This document shows, in pieces, positions 56,513-63,841 of a DNA stretch of 64,000 nucleotides (the stretch's first letter is position 1; every line of letters starts with the position of its first letter). The stretch is from Dehalococcoidia bacterium. GTDB taxonomy: Bacteria > Chloroflexota > Dehalococcoidia > Lucifugimonadales > HRBIN23. The position numbers were made by a program, and so were the translations under genes. The stretch is taken from the NCBI GenBank assembly GCA_025060295.1, contig JANXCH010000006.1:69257-133256 (forward strand), given 5' to 3'. A model generated the notes under the pieces. The model was not told the origin of the DNA. It did no database searches and was given only the letters and a program-made list of their open reading frames with translations.

Positions 56513-58018
56513 CTAAGGCACCTGGCTGGTCAAGCCCTGGGCCATGCGGATTTCCGTGCCGTGGTTGACCGTCCAGGCGACCCGATGGGTAACGGCATCG
56601 GCCAGGGCCGAGGCGGAGGGCATGCCCGTCCCACTGCGGCGGAGGCCCCCAAAAGGCAGGTGCACCTCCGCTCCGATAGTAGGTAAGTTGACATAACCCA
56701 CACCGAACTCACACTCCTCGCGGATGAAGCGCTGTGTGCGATAGTCCCGGGTGCATACGGCTAGGGCGAAGGCGTAGTCGGCATCGTTATACTTACGGAC
56801 GGCATCCTCGGCGTCAATGAAGGGGATAAGGGCCACATGGGGGCCGAACACCTCCTCCCGTAACACCCGCTTGCGGCTGTCGTGGGTCATCTGGTAAATG
56901 AAGGGGCCGATGTAGTTGCCGTATTGCAGGGCGCTGTCCGAGGGACGGCCCACCTCAAGTAGTACCTGGGCACCCTCCTCGCGGGCGAGGCGATTATACC
57001 CCTCCACCTTCTCCCGCGCCTGGGGGGTAATCAGGGGGCCGATGAAGGTGTCCTCCCGAGTGGGGTCGCCGATGCGCAGGCGGCGGGCCTTTTCCACAAA
57101 GGCCTGGGTGAAGCGCTCCATCATGCTCTCTTGCACGAACAGACGGGACGCCGACACACAGCGTTGCCCGGAGGTGCGGAAGGCGGCCATAATAGCGGCG
57201 TTGACCGTGAGGTCAAAGTCGCAGTCCTCAAAAATGATCATGGCGTTCTTGCCCCCCATCTCGCACACGGCAAACTTATGGGGGTGTTTGGCTGTCTCTT
57301 GCCGTATAAGGGAACCGACTTGGTAGGAGCCGGTGAACAGAACCACATCGGTCTCCGGGTGCACCACCAGGGGCCAGCCCGCCTCCTCCCCATACCCGTG
57401 CACCAGGTTCAGCACCCCCGGGGGCAGGCCGGCCTCGTGGAAGTACTGAACGATGCGTTGGGCCAGCAGGGGTGTCTCTTCGGCGGGTTTAAGGATGACA
57501 GTGTTGCCCTCCATAAGGGAGGGGCAGATGAGCCACAAAGGGATGGCAAAGGGGAAGTTCCAGGGGGTAATGCACACCACCACCCCCTTCGGTTTGCGCA
57601 GGGCGTAACTGTCCTTCTCGGCTATCTCCGAGGCCAGCACATCCCCCAGGGGCATGCGCGCCCGACCGAACCAGTATTGAAGGGTGTGCAGGCCCTCCAC
57701 CACATCGGCACGGCACTCCACGAGGGGCTTGCCGCACTCCTGGGCCATCAGAAGGGCGAGGGTCTCCTGGTCGCGTTTGACCATCTGGGCGACGGCGTCC
57801 AGGAACTCGGCCCGCTTGATGCGGGAGAGGCGCCGCCATGCGGGGAAGGCCTCCCGTGCTGCCGCCACCGCTTTGTGCGCATCCTCCTTCTGGGAGCGGG
57901 GGAAGATGCTCAGCACCTGTCGCCAGTCGTGGGGGGAGCGGTCTTCCAGAGTGGCCTCGCTGGCGGCGGGGAGCCACTGGCCGGCGATGTAGTTGTAGAT
58001 GCGCTCCGGCTGGGGCAT
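56513..58018 (-). CDS. Aldehyde dehydrogenase family protein
   Basis: A 501-residue NAD(P)-dependent dehydrogenase. The catalytic Cys is C287 in RTSGQRCVSASR, and the general base is in AVCEMGGKNAMI. VVCITPWNFPFAIPLWL is the cofactor-binding N motif. ATG 58018 has AGGAGGTGG upstream. The sequence TGSYQVGSLI and the short linker are reminiscent of 1-pyrroline-5-carboxylate or succinate semialdehyde branches, but the exact substrate is not clear. It is followed by the MFS transporter in the same operon. Confidence 0.92.
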   Translation of the reverse strand: MPQPERIYNYIAGQWLPAASEATLEDRSPHDWRQVLSIFPRSQKEDAHKAVAAAREAFPAWRRLSRIKRAEFLDAVAQMVKRDQETLALLMAQECGKPLVECRADVVEGLHTLQYWFGRARMPLGDVLASEIAEKDSYALRKPKGVVVCITPWNFPFAIPLWLICPSLMEGNTVILKPAEETPLLAQRIVQYFHEAGLPPGVLNLVHGYGEEAGWPLVVHPETDVVLFTGSYQVGSLIRQETAKHPHKFAVCEMGGKNAMIIFEDCDFDLTVNAAIMAAFRTSGQRCVSASRLFVQESMMERFTQAFVEKARRLRIGDPTREDTFIGPLITPQAREKVEGYNRLAREEGAQVLLEVGRPSDSALQYGNYIGPFIYQMTHDSRKRVLREEVFGPHVALIPFIDAEDAVRKYNDADYAFALAVCTRDYRTQRFIREECEFGVGYVNLPTIGAEVHLPFGGLRRSGTGMPSASALADAVTHRVAWTVNHGTEIRMAQGLTSQVP

Positions 58019-58128
58019 AGGCCACCTCCTGCGGGACGCGCCCCTGTGTCTCTCAGCATAGCAGAGCCGGAGCACAAGCGGCAGTGTCCCTGGTGGAGGG
58101 GGCCTATGCCCCTGTGGGCTGGGGGGCA

Positions 58129-58638
58129 CTAGGAGCCGCTCTCCTGCTTGTGCCAGCGCAGCCACACCAGGCCGGAGCCGATGAGGGCTCCTACCAAGGC
58201 ACCGAGGGGCTGAGCCACCACGAAGGGGTAGCGCTCGAAGCCGAAGTCAAAGGCGGGAATACCTGCTACCACCAGCCCCACCAATAAGCCAATACCGCCC
58301 CAATGGAACATCTCTAAATCGCGAGCGACCCGCTTGAGGAGCTGCTCCGAGGATTGCCCCCATCGCTCCCAAGACCAGGAGCCGTGTTCGTGGGCATGGT
58401 AGAGGTCGGTGCCCACCTCGCCACGGCGAAGGGGGGTAAGGATGGGGCGAGTGTCGGTCGGGGTAGCAGTCTGCCCCTTCCCGTCGGGAGCGGAGGTCTC
58501 CTCCACACCACGGCTGCGCCGCAGGGTGCCTTCACGCGGCTCCCGGATCCCCACGGTGGTCCATTCTCCCTCGTCAGGTGGTGTGGGAGAGCGCTCCCGC
58601 TCGGCATGGGCAGGGGGAGATGAGCGCAAGTAGGGCAT
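58129..58638 (-). CDS. Small membrane protein with a long hydrophilic N-terminus
   Basis: A 169-residue protein of unknown function. ATG 58638 has AAGGAGG upstream. The first 110 residues are charged and low in hydrophobic content; two membrane segments follow (GGIGLLVGLVVAGIPAFDFGF and VAQPLGALVGALIGSGLVWL). It is transcribed on the minus strand 110 bp before aldehyde dehydrogenase and likely has its own promoter at 58708. No homologous family is recognised by me. Confidence 0.65.
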   Translation of the reverse strand: MPYLRSSPPAHAERERSPTPPDEGEWTTVGIREPREGTLRRSRGVEETSAPDGKGQTATPTDTRPILTPLRRGEVGTDLYHAHEHGSWSWERWGQSSEQLLKRVARDLEMFHWGGIGLLVGLVVAGIPAFDFGFERYPFVVAQPLGALVGALIGSGLVWLRWHKQESGS

Positions 58639-58707
58639 GGCAGCCTCCTTATCTACACTCTTCCGGCGCCTCACCAGTACCCTCTGGGGGCGCGTGGTAT
58701 CAGCGTG

Positions 58708-58737
58708 AGTTTAGACAAGGGTTTAGCCCCGCGTCAA
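58708..58737 (-). promoter_or_regulatory. Possible promoter of the small membrane protein
   Basis: Minus strand TTGACG (58732-58737), 18 bp, TAAACT (58708-58713). The leader before the ATG at 58638 would be about 63 bases. Confidence 0.4.
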
Positions 58738-58985
58738 GGGCGATTGAGGGCAAATTTCGGGTCTGTTTGGCCTGCGCAAGAGGGCATTTTGGCCCCTATT
58801 CCCGCGATGGAAAAAGTAAGGGTCTACTTGACCATAAAAACGGAAGGCTTCGTGATGCTTCGTATGGGCATAAATGAAGGCGTTTTGCATCTTATGAGGT
58901 TGTGGATATCCTATTTTCGTTGCGTGAACGGCGTACTATCATCTCAAAAAAGACTAATGGCTTGTTTTTCTGACGGTCATTCCTA
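58738..58985. other. AT-richer intergenic region without a convincing gene
   Basis: This roughly 250-bp stretch between divergent promoters is distinctly poorer in GC than its surroundings, with runs such as AAAAAAG and TTTTTC. A 94-codon plus-strand frame (58705-58989) crosses it but has no ribosome site, no recognisable family and unusual codon use. I see no hairpin plus T-run, repeat or tRNA-like fold. It may be a regulatory spacer or a remnant. Confidence 0.4.
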
Positions 58986-59015
58986 TTGACATAGCAGAGG
59001 AAGGAGTTCTACCTT
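58986..59015 (+). promoter_or_regulatory. Promoter of the DUF5679 gene
   Basis: Consensus TTGACA (58986-58991), 18 bp, TACCTT (59010-59015). The ATG at 59047 follows a strong AAGGAGGTGA site. Confidence 0.65.
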
Positions 59016-59046
59016 CAGGGCAAAAGCAACCGCAAGGAGGTGAAGT

Positions 59047-59190
59047 ATGGCCGAGGCCTATTGCTTCAAGTGTCGCAAGAAGGTTACCATTCGCAACGCC
59101 ACGCAGGTAACGCTGCGGAACAAGCGCCCGGCGATTCAGGGGGTGTGCCCCTCCTGTGGCACCAAGGTGTTCCGCATCGGCAAGGCGTAG
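59047..59190 (+). CDS. DUF5679 zinc-ribbon protein
   Basis: A 47-residue protein, MAEAYCFKCRKK... ending CGTKVFRIGKA, with cysteine pairs CFKC and CPSC that should bind one zinc. This small family is common in Chloroflexota and a few others and has no assigned function. It has its own promoter, a very strong ribosome site and its own terminator, which suggests high, independent expression. Confidence 0.88.
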   Translation: MAEAYCFKCRKKVTIRNATQVTLRNKRPAIQGVCPSCGTKVFRIGKA

Positions 59191-59214
59191 ACCCCCTGCT
59201 TTCCCCCTCGACAC

Positions 59215-59253
59215 ACACGAGCGCCAGGCCTTCGCCTGACGCTTGTGTTTTTC
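59215..59253 (+). terminator. Rho-independent terminator of the DUF5679 gene
   Basis: A 15-bp stem (59215-59229 with 59234-59248), with one G-T wobble and one C-A mismatch, and a 4-base loop is followed by TTTT(T)C. It lies 24 bp after the DUF5679 stop. Confidence 0.85.
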
Positions 59254-59272
59254 TGCGCACGGAGGGCGATGG

Positions 59273-59773
59273 CTAGGCGGTGGGTCTTTCCACCCACACC
59301 CTATCCCCAGGGCGTACCACACCCGGGCGGAGGACTACTCCCACAACCCCCCGCCGCCCCACGACCATGCCCACGATGTCGGGGTGGTGCACTTGGAGGG
59401 TTGCACAGGGGCGGTTCTGCTGGGTTACTTCTATTACAGCCTCCGCGCCCAGGTGCAGACGGTCCCCAGGCTTCAGGCCGGAGAGGTCGCCTAGCCCCTC
59501 TACCAGGATGTTCTCCCCAAAAGCGCCCGCCTGAAGGCGGATGCCCAGCGCCTCCTCTAGGTCGGTATAGACCTCCTGGGCCACAACACTGACCTGCCGC
59601 CAGTTGGGTTCGGGGTCGCCCCGCTTCTTATGCTTGTTGACGGGGCCAGCGTGCCAGTCGCCCTCCACCCCCTGATTGGTGAGGGTAATGGCGGGTTGTG
59701 GAAACTTGGGAATTCCACTGGTCGGGCGCAGGCAGACAGCCATAACCCGGCCGCTCGGGGGCTGTGTGTCCAT
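59273..59773 (-). CDS. MOSC-domain protein (molybdenum cofactor sulfurase-like)
   Basis: A 166-residue MOSC protein. The conserved cysteine is C123 in QQNRPCATLQV, and the block NWRQVSVVAQEVYTDLEEALGIRLQAGAFGENILVEG is typical. MOSC domains bind molybdopterin and serve in cofactor transfer or as part of N-hydroxylated substrate reductases. Its ATG directly follows the moaA TAA with no gap, so both belong to one molybdenum-cofactor unit. Confidence 0.87.
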   Translation of the reverse strand: MDTQPPSGRVMAVCLRPTSGIPKFPQPAITLTNQGVEGDWHAGPVNKHKKRGDPEPNWRQVSVVAQEVYTDLEEALGIRLQAGAFGENILVEGLGDLSGLKPGDRLHLGAEAVIEVTQQNRPCATLQVHHPDIVGMVVGRRGVVGVVLRPGVVRPGDRVWVERPTA

Positions 59774-60796
59774 TTACCCTCCCACTTGGAACATCTCTAC
59801 CTTGCGCCCGGGGCGAGCGGGATGGGTGCTCCGCTCTTCGGAATAGCGGTCTGCCCGCTGGCTCCAGAGGGCTATGATGTGCTGGCGTAGGTCGTCGTCC
59901 GATGCCCCGGCGCGTAGGGGGCTCTTCAGGTCATAGCCCTCTGTGGCGAACAGGCAGGTATACGCCTTCCCCTCGGCGGATAGGCGCAGACGGGTGCAGT
60001 CGCCACAAAAAGGTTGGGTAACCGAGGCGATGATGCCTATCTCCCCGCCCCCGTCCCGATAGCGGTAGCGCAGGGCGGTGTCTCCATAGCCTCGGGGCAG
60101 AGGCTCCAGGGGGAAGACGGCGTGGATGCGCTGGAGAATCTCCTGGGCGGAGACCACATCATCCACACGCCAGTGATTGAGGCTTCCCACATCCATGTAT
60201 TCAATGAAGCGGATGATGTAGCCCCGCTCTCTGCAGAAGCGGGCCAGGGCAAGCACCTCGTCCTCATTGACGCCCCGCTGGACCACCACATTGATCTTCA
60301 CAGGCCCCAGGCCCACCCGAGTGGCCTCTTCTATGCCCTCGATGACGCGTTGGGGGCCGAAGGCGCGCCCGTTCATCCTGCCGAAGACCTGGGGGTCCAA
60401 GGAGTGGAGGCTGACGGTAACCCGCTTCAGGCCGGCGTCCTTGAGGGCCTGGGCTTTCTGGGCCAGGAGAAAGCCGTTGGTGGTCAGGGCCAGGTCCTCC
60501 AGCCCCTCTATGCCGGCCAGGTGGGCGATGAGGGTCTCGATCTGATTGCGCAGGAGAGGCTCTCCCCCGGTGAGGCGCACTTTGCGCACCCCCAGGGAGA
60601 CGAGAATGCGGACGAGGCGGGTGATCTCTTCAAATGTAAGTATCTCCTCTTTAGGGAGGAAGCGGTAGCGGAAGCCCAGGGCCTCGTGGGGCATGCAGAA
60701 GGGGCAGCGGAAGTTGCACCGGTCGGTAACAGAGAGGCGCAGGTCGCGCAGGGGCCTGCCGAAGCGGTCGGTGATGGTCATTGGGGTTTGGGGCAT
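59774..60796 (-). CDS. moaA: GTP 3',8-cyclase MoaA
   Basis: A 340-residue radical-SAM enzyme for the first step of molybdopterin synthesis. The N-terminal 4Fe-4S site is C27-x3-C31-x2-C34 (RCNFRCPFC), and the C-terminal cluster is CGDCTRLRLSAEGKAYTC. LTGGEPLLR is the SAM motif. The C-terminus ends in GG, which many MoaA proteins need for activity. The product supports the sulfite-oxidase-like enzyme at 41000. No clear ribosome site precedes the ATG; ATG 60781 is an alternative. Confidence 0.96.
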   Translation of the reverse strand: MPQTPMTITDRFGRPLRDLRLSVTDRCNFRCPFCMPHEALGFRYRFLPKEEILTFEEITRLVRILVSLGVRKVRLTGGEPLLRNQIETLIAHLAGIEGLEDLALTTNGFLLAQKAQALKDAGLKRVTVSLHSLDPQVFGRMNGRAFGPQRVIEGIEEATRVGLGPVKINVVVQRGVNEDEVLALARFCRERGYIIRFIEYMDVGSLNHWRVDDVVSAQEILQRIHAVFPLEPLPRGYGDTALRYRYRDGGGEIGIIASVTQPFCGDCTRLRLSAEGKAYTCLFATEGYDLKSPLRAGASDDDLRQHIIALWSQRADRYSEERSTHPARPGRKVEMFQVGG

Positions 60797-60811
60797 AGGA
60801 GTGACGTTGTC

Positions 60812-61468
60812 CTAGTCTTCTTGTGGATGCGCCGAGGCGAGTATCTTCTGGAGCAGAGCCACTGCCCTCCGTGCCGCCTGCCCCCGGTGGCTGATAGCGT
60901 TTTTTTCCTCCAGGCTCAACTGAGCCACCGTTTTGCCCCTGTCGGGCAGGTAGAACACGGGGTCATAGCCGAAACCGCCCGTCCCGTGAGGTGCCAATGC
61001 GATAATACCTTCCAGCGTCCCCTCTACAGCATAGACGCGTCCATCGGGGAAGGCAAGGGCGATGACGGAGCGAAAGCGTGCGGTGCGCCGTTCCCAGGGC
61101 ACCCCTTGCAGTTTCTGGAGCAAGAAGGCGATGCGTTGGGGGTCGGTGGCGTTCTCCCCCGCGTAGACTTTGGCCCGTGCCCCTGGTTCACCCCCCAGGG
61201 CGTCTACCTCTAACCCGGAATCGTCGGCAAGGGTGGGGAGGCCGGTCATTTGGCAATAGGTGCGCGCCTTGAGGATGGCATTTTCGGCACAGGTGTGGCC
61301 GGTCTCCTTTACCTCGGTGGTGATGCCCAGGTCGGCCAGGGTAACCCACCGGCACGGTGCTTGGGAGAGGATGGGGAGGAGTTCCTGCACCTTGCCCGGG
61401 TTGGTGGTGGCGAGAAGGAAAATAGGAGGTTCCGAGAGTGAAGTGTGGTGGGCGTGGGCTGGGGCCAT
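60812..61468 (-). CDS. rdgB: XTP/dITP diphosphatase (RdgB/HAM1)
   Basis: A 218-residue enzyme that removes non-canonical purine nucleotides (ITP, dITP, XTP). Family motifs are ATTNPGKVQEL, ETGHTCAENAILKA, LADDSGLEVDALGGEPGARAK and GGFGYDPVFYLPD. ATG 61468 has AGGGGG five bases upstream; GTG 61474 adds two residues. The start codon shares bases with the divergent tRNA promoter. Confidence 0.94.
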   Translation of the reverse strand: MAPAHAHHTSLSEPPIFLLATTNPGKVQELLPILSQAPCRWVTLADLGITTEVKETGHTCAENAILKARTYCQMTGLPTLADDSGLEVDALGGEPGARAKVYAGENATDPQRIAFLLQKLQGVPWERRTARFRSVIALAFPDGRVYAVEGTLEGIIALAPHGTGGFGYDPVFYLPDRGKTVAQLSLEEKNAISHRGQAARRAVALLQKILASAHPQED

Positions 61469-61496
61469 TGACACCCCCTGGTAGGTTAGATACCAT
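61468..61496 (+). promoter_or_regulatory. Promoter of the tRNA-Leu/tRNA-Cys pair
   Basis: Consensus TTGACA (61468-61473), 17 bp, TACCAT (61491-61496). It combines a perfect -35 with the TACCAT -10 seen elsewhere. The first tRNA begins 41 bp downstream. Confidence 0.75.
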
Positions 61497-61536
61497 AATG
61501 GCGGAAGGGCGTGGTGTGTGCCTGCGCCCGTGGCGT

Positions 61537-61622
61537 GCCCAGGTGGTGGAACTGGTAGACACGCGGTCTTGAGGGGGCCGTGGGGTTTCCCCGTGTGGGT
61601 TCAAATCCCGCCCTGGGCACCA
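61537..61622 (+). tRNA. tRNA-Leu (anticodon GAG)
   Basis: An 86-base class II tRNA. The acceptor GCCCAGG pairs with CCTGGGC, discriminator A, and CCA is encoded (61620-61622). The anticodon loop TTGAGGG gives GAG, decoding CUC/CUU. A long variable arm follows, then the T arm with TTCAAAT. Confidence 0.95.
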
Positions 61623-61626
61623 ACAC

Positions 61627-61700
61627 GGCGACGTAGCCAAGAGGCCTAAGGCGGAGGTCTGCAAAACCTCTATTCGCCGGTTCGAATCCGGCCGTCGCCT
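61627..61700 (+). tRNA. tRNA-Cys (anticodon GCA)
   Basis: A 74-base tRNA. The acceptor GGCGACG pairs with CGTCGCC, discriminator T(U), and the anticodon loop CTGCAAA gives GCA. The 3' CCA is not encoded (the next bases are CTA). It starts 4 bp after tRNA-Leu. Confidence 0.95.
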
Positions 61701-62206
61701 CTAGGTTCGTGTTTTCCACGTGTTGTCTGCTCCTGGGTCTGGCCGATCCACCCCTCCCTAGGCGGCAGGGTGGAGTTGGTCGGGCAGAAGCAGAAGTATT
61801 CAGCCGCAGGGCTGGAGCGGTCCAGCACACGGTGCAGTCCCCCGGTGGGCTTGGGGTGTTCATCCCCCCGCCGGATGGTCCTGGGACATTCCCCACGTCC
61901 ATAGACTCCCATCCCTGCCAAGGGCTGGCCGCTGTGAGGGCCGCCAACCTTCCGTCCCGACTCCGAGGCGCGGACGGGATGCTCCTTCTATGGCTCCCAA
62001 GGGTCACAGAAAGCCCCTCGCACACGGTAAGGGTGGCCTCTGCCGTGTCGTATTCCCATATAGCGCTGGGTTAGGGCGATGCCCCGCTTAATGCAAAGGA
62101 TACCCCAGTTGCCCGTAACGGGACAGCGGGCGATGCAGGTCAAGGTGGGGTTGAGCCCATCTTGGGTTAGGATGGTTTCCCCTATGGCGCAGGGCTTGGT
62201 GTAAAG
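61701..62206. other. Intergenic region between tRNA-Cys and tRNA-Leu without a clear gene
   Basis: About 500 bp. A minus-strand frame runs through the region in one phase but is cut by TAG at 61988-61990. Its upstream part (TCIARCPVTGNWGILC) is cysteine-containing, yet no family is recognised and no start with a ribosome site exists. Other frames here are tRNA-derived translations. It could be a degraded small gene or an untranslated RNA; I see no terminator. Confidence 0.4.
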
Positions 62207-62212
62207 TATGAT
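62207..62212 (+). promoter_or_regulatory. Possible -10 box of tRNA-Leu (TAA)
   Basis: TATGAT, 14 bp before the tRNA. The sequence 17 bp upstream (ATGGCG) is a poor -35. Confidence 0.35.
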
Positions 62213-62226
62213 AGCAGAGGGGGATT

Positions 62227-62310
62227 GCCGAGGTGGCGAAACGGCAGACGCGGCGGACTTAAAATCCGCTGGGGCACCGCCCCGTGTGGGTTCAAATCCC
62301 ACCCTCGGCA
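62227..62310 (+). tRNA. tRNA-Leu (anticodon TAA)
   Basis: An 84-base class II tRNA. Acceptor GCCGAGG pairs with CCTCGGC, discriminator A; the loop CTTAAAA gives TAA, decoding UUA. The variable arm is GGGGCACCGCCCC-like. The next bases are CCT, so CCA is not encoded. Confidence 0.95.
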
Positions 62311-62345
62311 CCTGGCATGAGGCCACTTTCTACCCCTTGGAGGGG

Positions 62346-63269
62346 CTAGGGGCGTGGACGGGGGGGAATAGGGTGGCCGGGCCTCTGGGGAGGGACGGGC
62401 CTGGGCGGAGGGTTGTCCAGGGCCTGCAGGACCTCCTGAATCTGCTGCCGCCACTGATGGTAGGCCTGCTCCAGGCTTGGGCGTGCCTGGGGCGGCGCAC
62501 GCCGCAAAGCCTCCTGCCACCTGGCGTCCCGGACTTGCAGGTGCTCCAGCAACTCTCGGCGCACTTCCAAACGCACGGCCTCCCGCCGAGCCCGCCCCGG
62601 GGGCAGAGGGATGGCGCGTGGGGAGGGGGATAACGCAGCGGGTGTTGGGGGCAGATCGGTTTGCGAGGGCACCTGTGTTGCCTCCTCGTCGGCGGTGGGG
62701 ATGTCTGCCCAGTAGGCAGCGGCCTGCCGGGCGTGGACTGCCATGCGGTGGAAAAGCCCCTCCAGGGCTTCGCCATCTTTCCCACGGGAGATGAGCTTGT
62801 CCATCTCTTCGGCCCGCTGACGGGCCAGGGCGGTAGCGAGGCGGGCTTTGGCTTCGGGGGAGCGGGCCAAAGCCAAGGAGACACGCTCCCTAAAGGTCTT
62901 GACGGGGTACAAGGCGTCGCCTGGGGCACTGTTGGCCGAGGCGGTGGACACGCCCCAAAAGGCTCCCAGAAGGAGCACAGCCGCCGTCGGAGCCAGGAGC
63001 CACGGGCGTAGAATCTGGGGTAGCCAGCGCCTGCGGGGCGCGGCGTCCCTGCGCTGAGCCAACACCTGGGCTAAAATGCGCGCGCGCATCTCGGGCGTGG
63101 AGCGCAGGTGCGCTGTGGCCTTGAGGGAGGCGAAGGCCACCTGCAGGAGGGGGGCCAAATCAGCAGCCAAGGAGGGGTAAAGCCGTAAACAGTCCTCCAC
63201 GGACACCCCCCGCAGGAGGCGGTCTAGGCAATCGCTCAAAGCCTCCTGTAGTTCCTTGTCTCGTTTCAT
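62346..63269 (-). CDS. DUF5667 membrane protein, putative anti-sigma partner
   Basis: A 307-residue protein. An N-terminal cytoplasmic part carries conserved helices (DCLDRLLRGVSVEDCLRLYPSLAADLAPLLQ), one membrane segment follows at about 88-110 (LLAPTAAVLLLGAFWGVS), and then the DUF5667 signature SANSAPGDALYPVKTFRERVSLAL and a helical, Pro-rich tail. Genes of this type sit next to ECF sigma factors in Chloroflexota, which suggests but does not prove anti-sigma function. Its ATG overlaps the sigma-factor stop as ATGA. Confidence 0.85.
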   Translation of the reverse strand: MKRDKELQEALSDCLDRLLRGVSVEDCLRLYPSLAADLAPLLQVAFASLKATAHLRSTPEMRARILAQVLAQRRDAAPRRRWLPQILRPWLLAPTAAVLLLGAFWGVSTASANSAPGDALYPVKTFRERVSLALARSPEAKARLATALARQRAEEMDKLISRGKDGEALEGLFHRMAVHARQAAAYWADIPTADEEATQVPSQTDLPPTPAALSPSPRAIPLPPGRARREAVRLEVRRELLEHLQVRDARWQEALRRAPPQARPSLEQAYHQWRQQIQEVLQALDNPPPRPVPPQRPGHPIPPRPRP

Positions 63270-63841
63270 GGCGCGTTTCCGCTAGGGATTTTTGCGGTCA
63301 AGAGTTTGCGCAGGTTTTCCACCCCAGCGTGCTGCAGGGCCTTGATGGCTCCCTCGCTCTTTTGGAGGACTTGGGCCGTCTCCTGGATACTCATGCCTGC
63401 CCCGAAGCGTAATAAGAGCACCTGGCGCTGCAGGTCGGTCAACTGCGCCAGGGCTTTGTGCAGGCGTTGGGCATCCAGGGTGATGAGGGCGTCCTCAGCA
63501 GGGTCGGCGGTGCTGGCCAGGCCAAATACAGCGTCTAGGGGCAGGTGCTCGGCGGTGGCGCTCCGGCGGTACCGGTCGGTGACCAGATTGCGAGCGATGC
63601 GGAATACCCACGCGGCAAACGGCATCCCCCGCTGCTGATAGCGGGGGAGATTTTCCCACACCCGCGTAAACACCTCTTGGGTCAGGTCTTCCGCCTCGGC
63701 CTGTTCTCCCACGCGCAACAGCATATAGCGGAGCACTCTGTCAAAAAGTTCCTCATACACCTGGGCAAAGGCCTGGGTGTCCCCTTTCTGGGCTTGAGCC
63801 ACAAGGCTGTCCAGGCGATGGACAGCCCCCTCTTTTTGCAT
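63266..63841 (-). CDS. ECF-family RNA polymerase sigma factor
   Basis: A 191-residue sigma-70-like factor. Region 2 is YEELFDRVLRYMLLRVGEQAEAEDLTQEVFTRVWENL with MPFAAWVFRIARNLVTDRYRR, and region 4 is LTDLQRQVLLLRFGAGMSIQETAQVLQKSEGAIKALQHAG. Regions 1 and 3 are missing, as in ECF factors. The linked DUF5667 protein is its probable regulator. The ATG is at 63841 with GAGG near by. Confidence 0.92.
   Translation of the reverse strand: MQKEGAVHRLDSLVAQAQKGDTQAFAQVYEELFDRVLRYMLLRVGEQAEAEDLTQEVFTRVWENLPRYQQRGMPFAAWVFRIARNLVTDRYRRSATAEHLPLDAVFGLASTADPAEDALITLDAQRLHKALAQLTDLQRQVLLLRFGAGMSIQETAQVLQKSEGAIKALQHAGVENLRKLLTAKIPSGNAP

Noticed and set aside
57131-58132. A 333-codon plus-strand frame opposite aldehyde dehydrogenase
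   Set aside because: The dehydrogenase has a complete active site on the minus strand; this frame has no signature.
58705-58989. A 94-codon plus-strand frame in the AT-rich spacer
   Set aside because: No ribosome site, no family, and composition unlike the real genes; listed only as an unresolved region.
60014-61213. A 399-codon plus-strand frame opposite moaA and rdgB
   Set aside because: It spans two well-supported genes on the other strand and has no recognisable domain.
61988-62326. Minus-strand frame beginning with VGFEPTRGG-like text and similar frames at 61188-62025
   Set aside because: These are translations of tRNA genes, a well-known annotation artefact.
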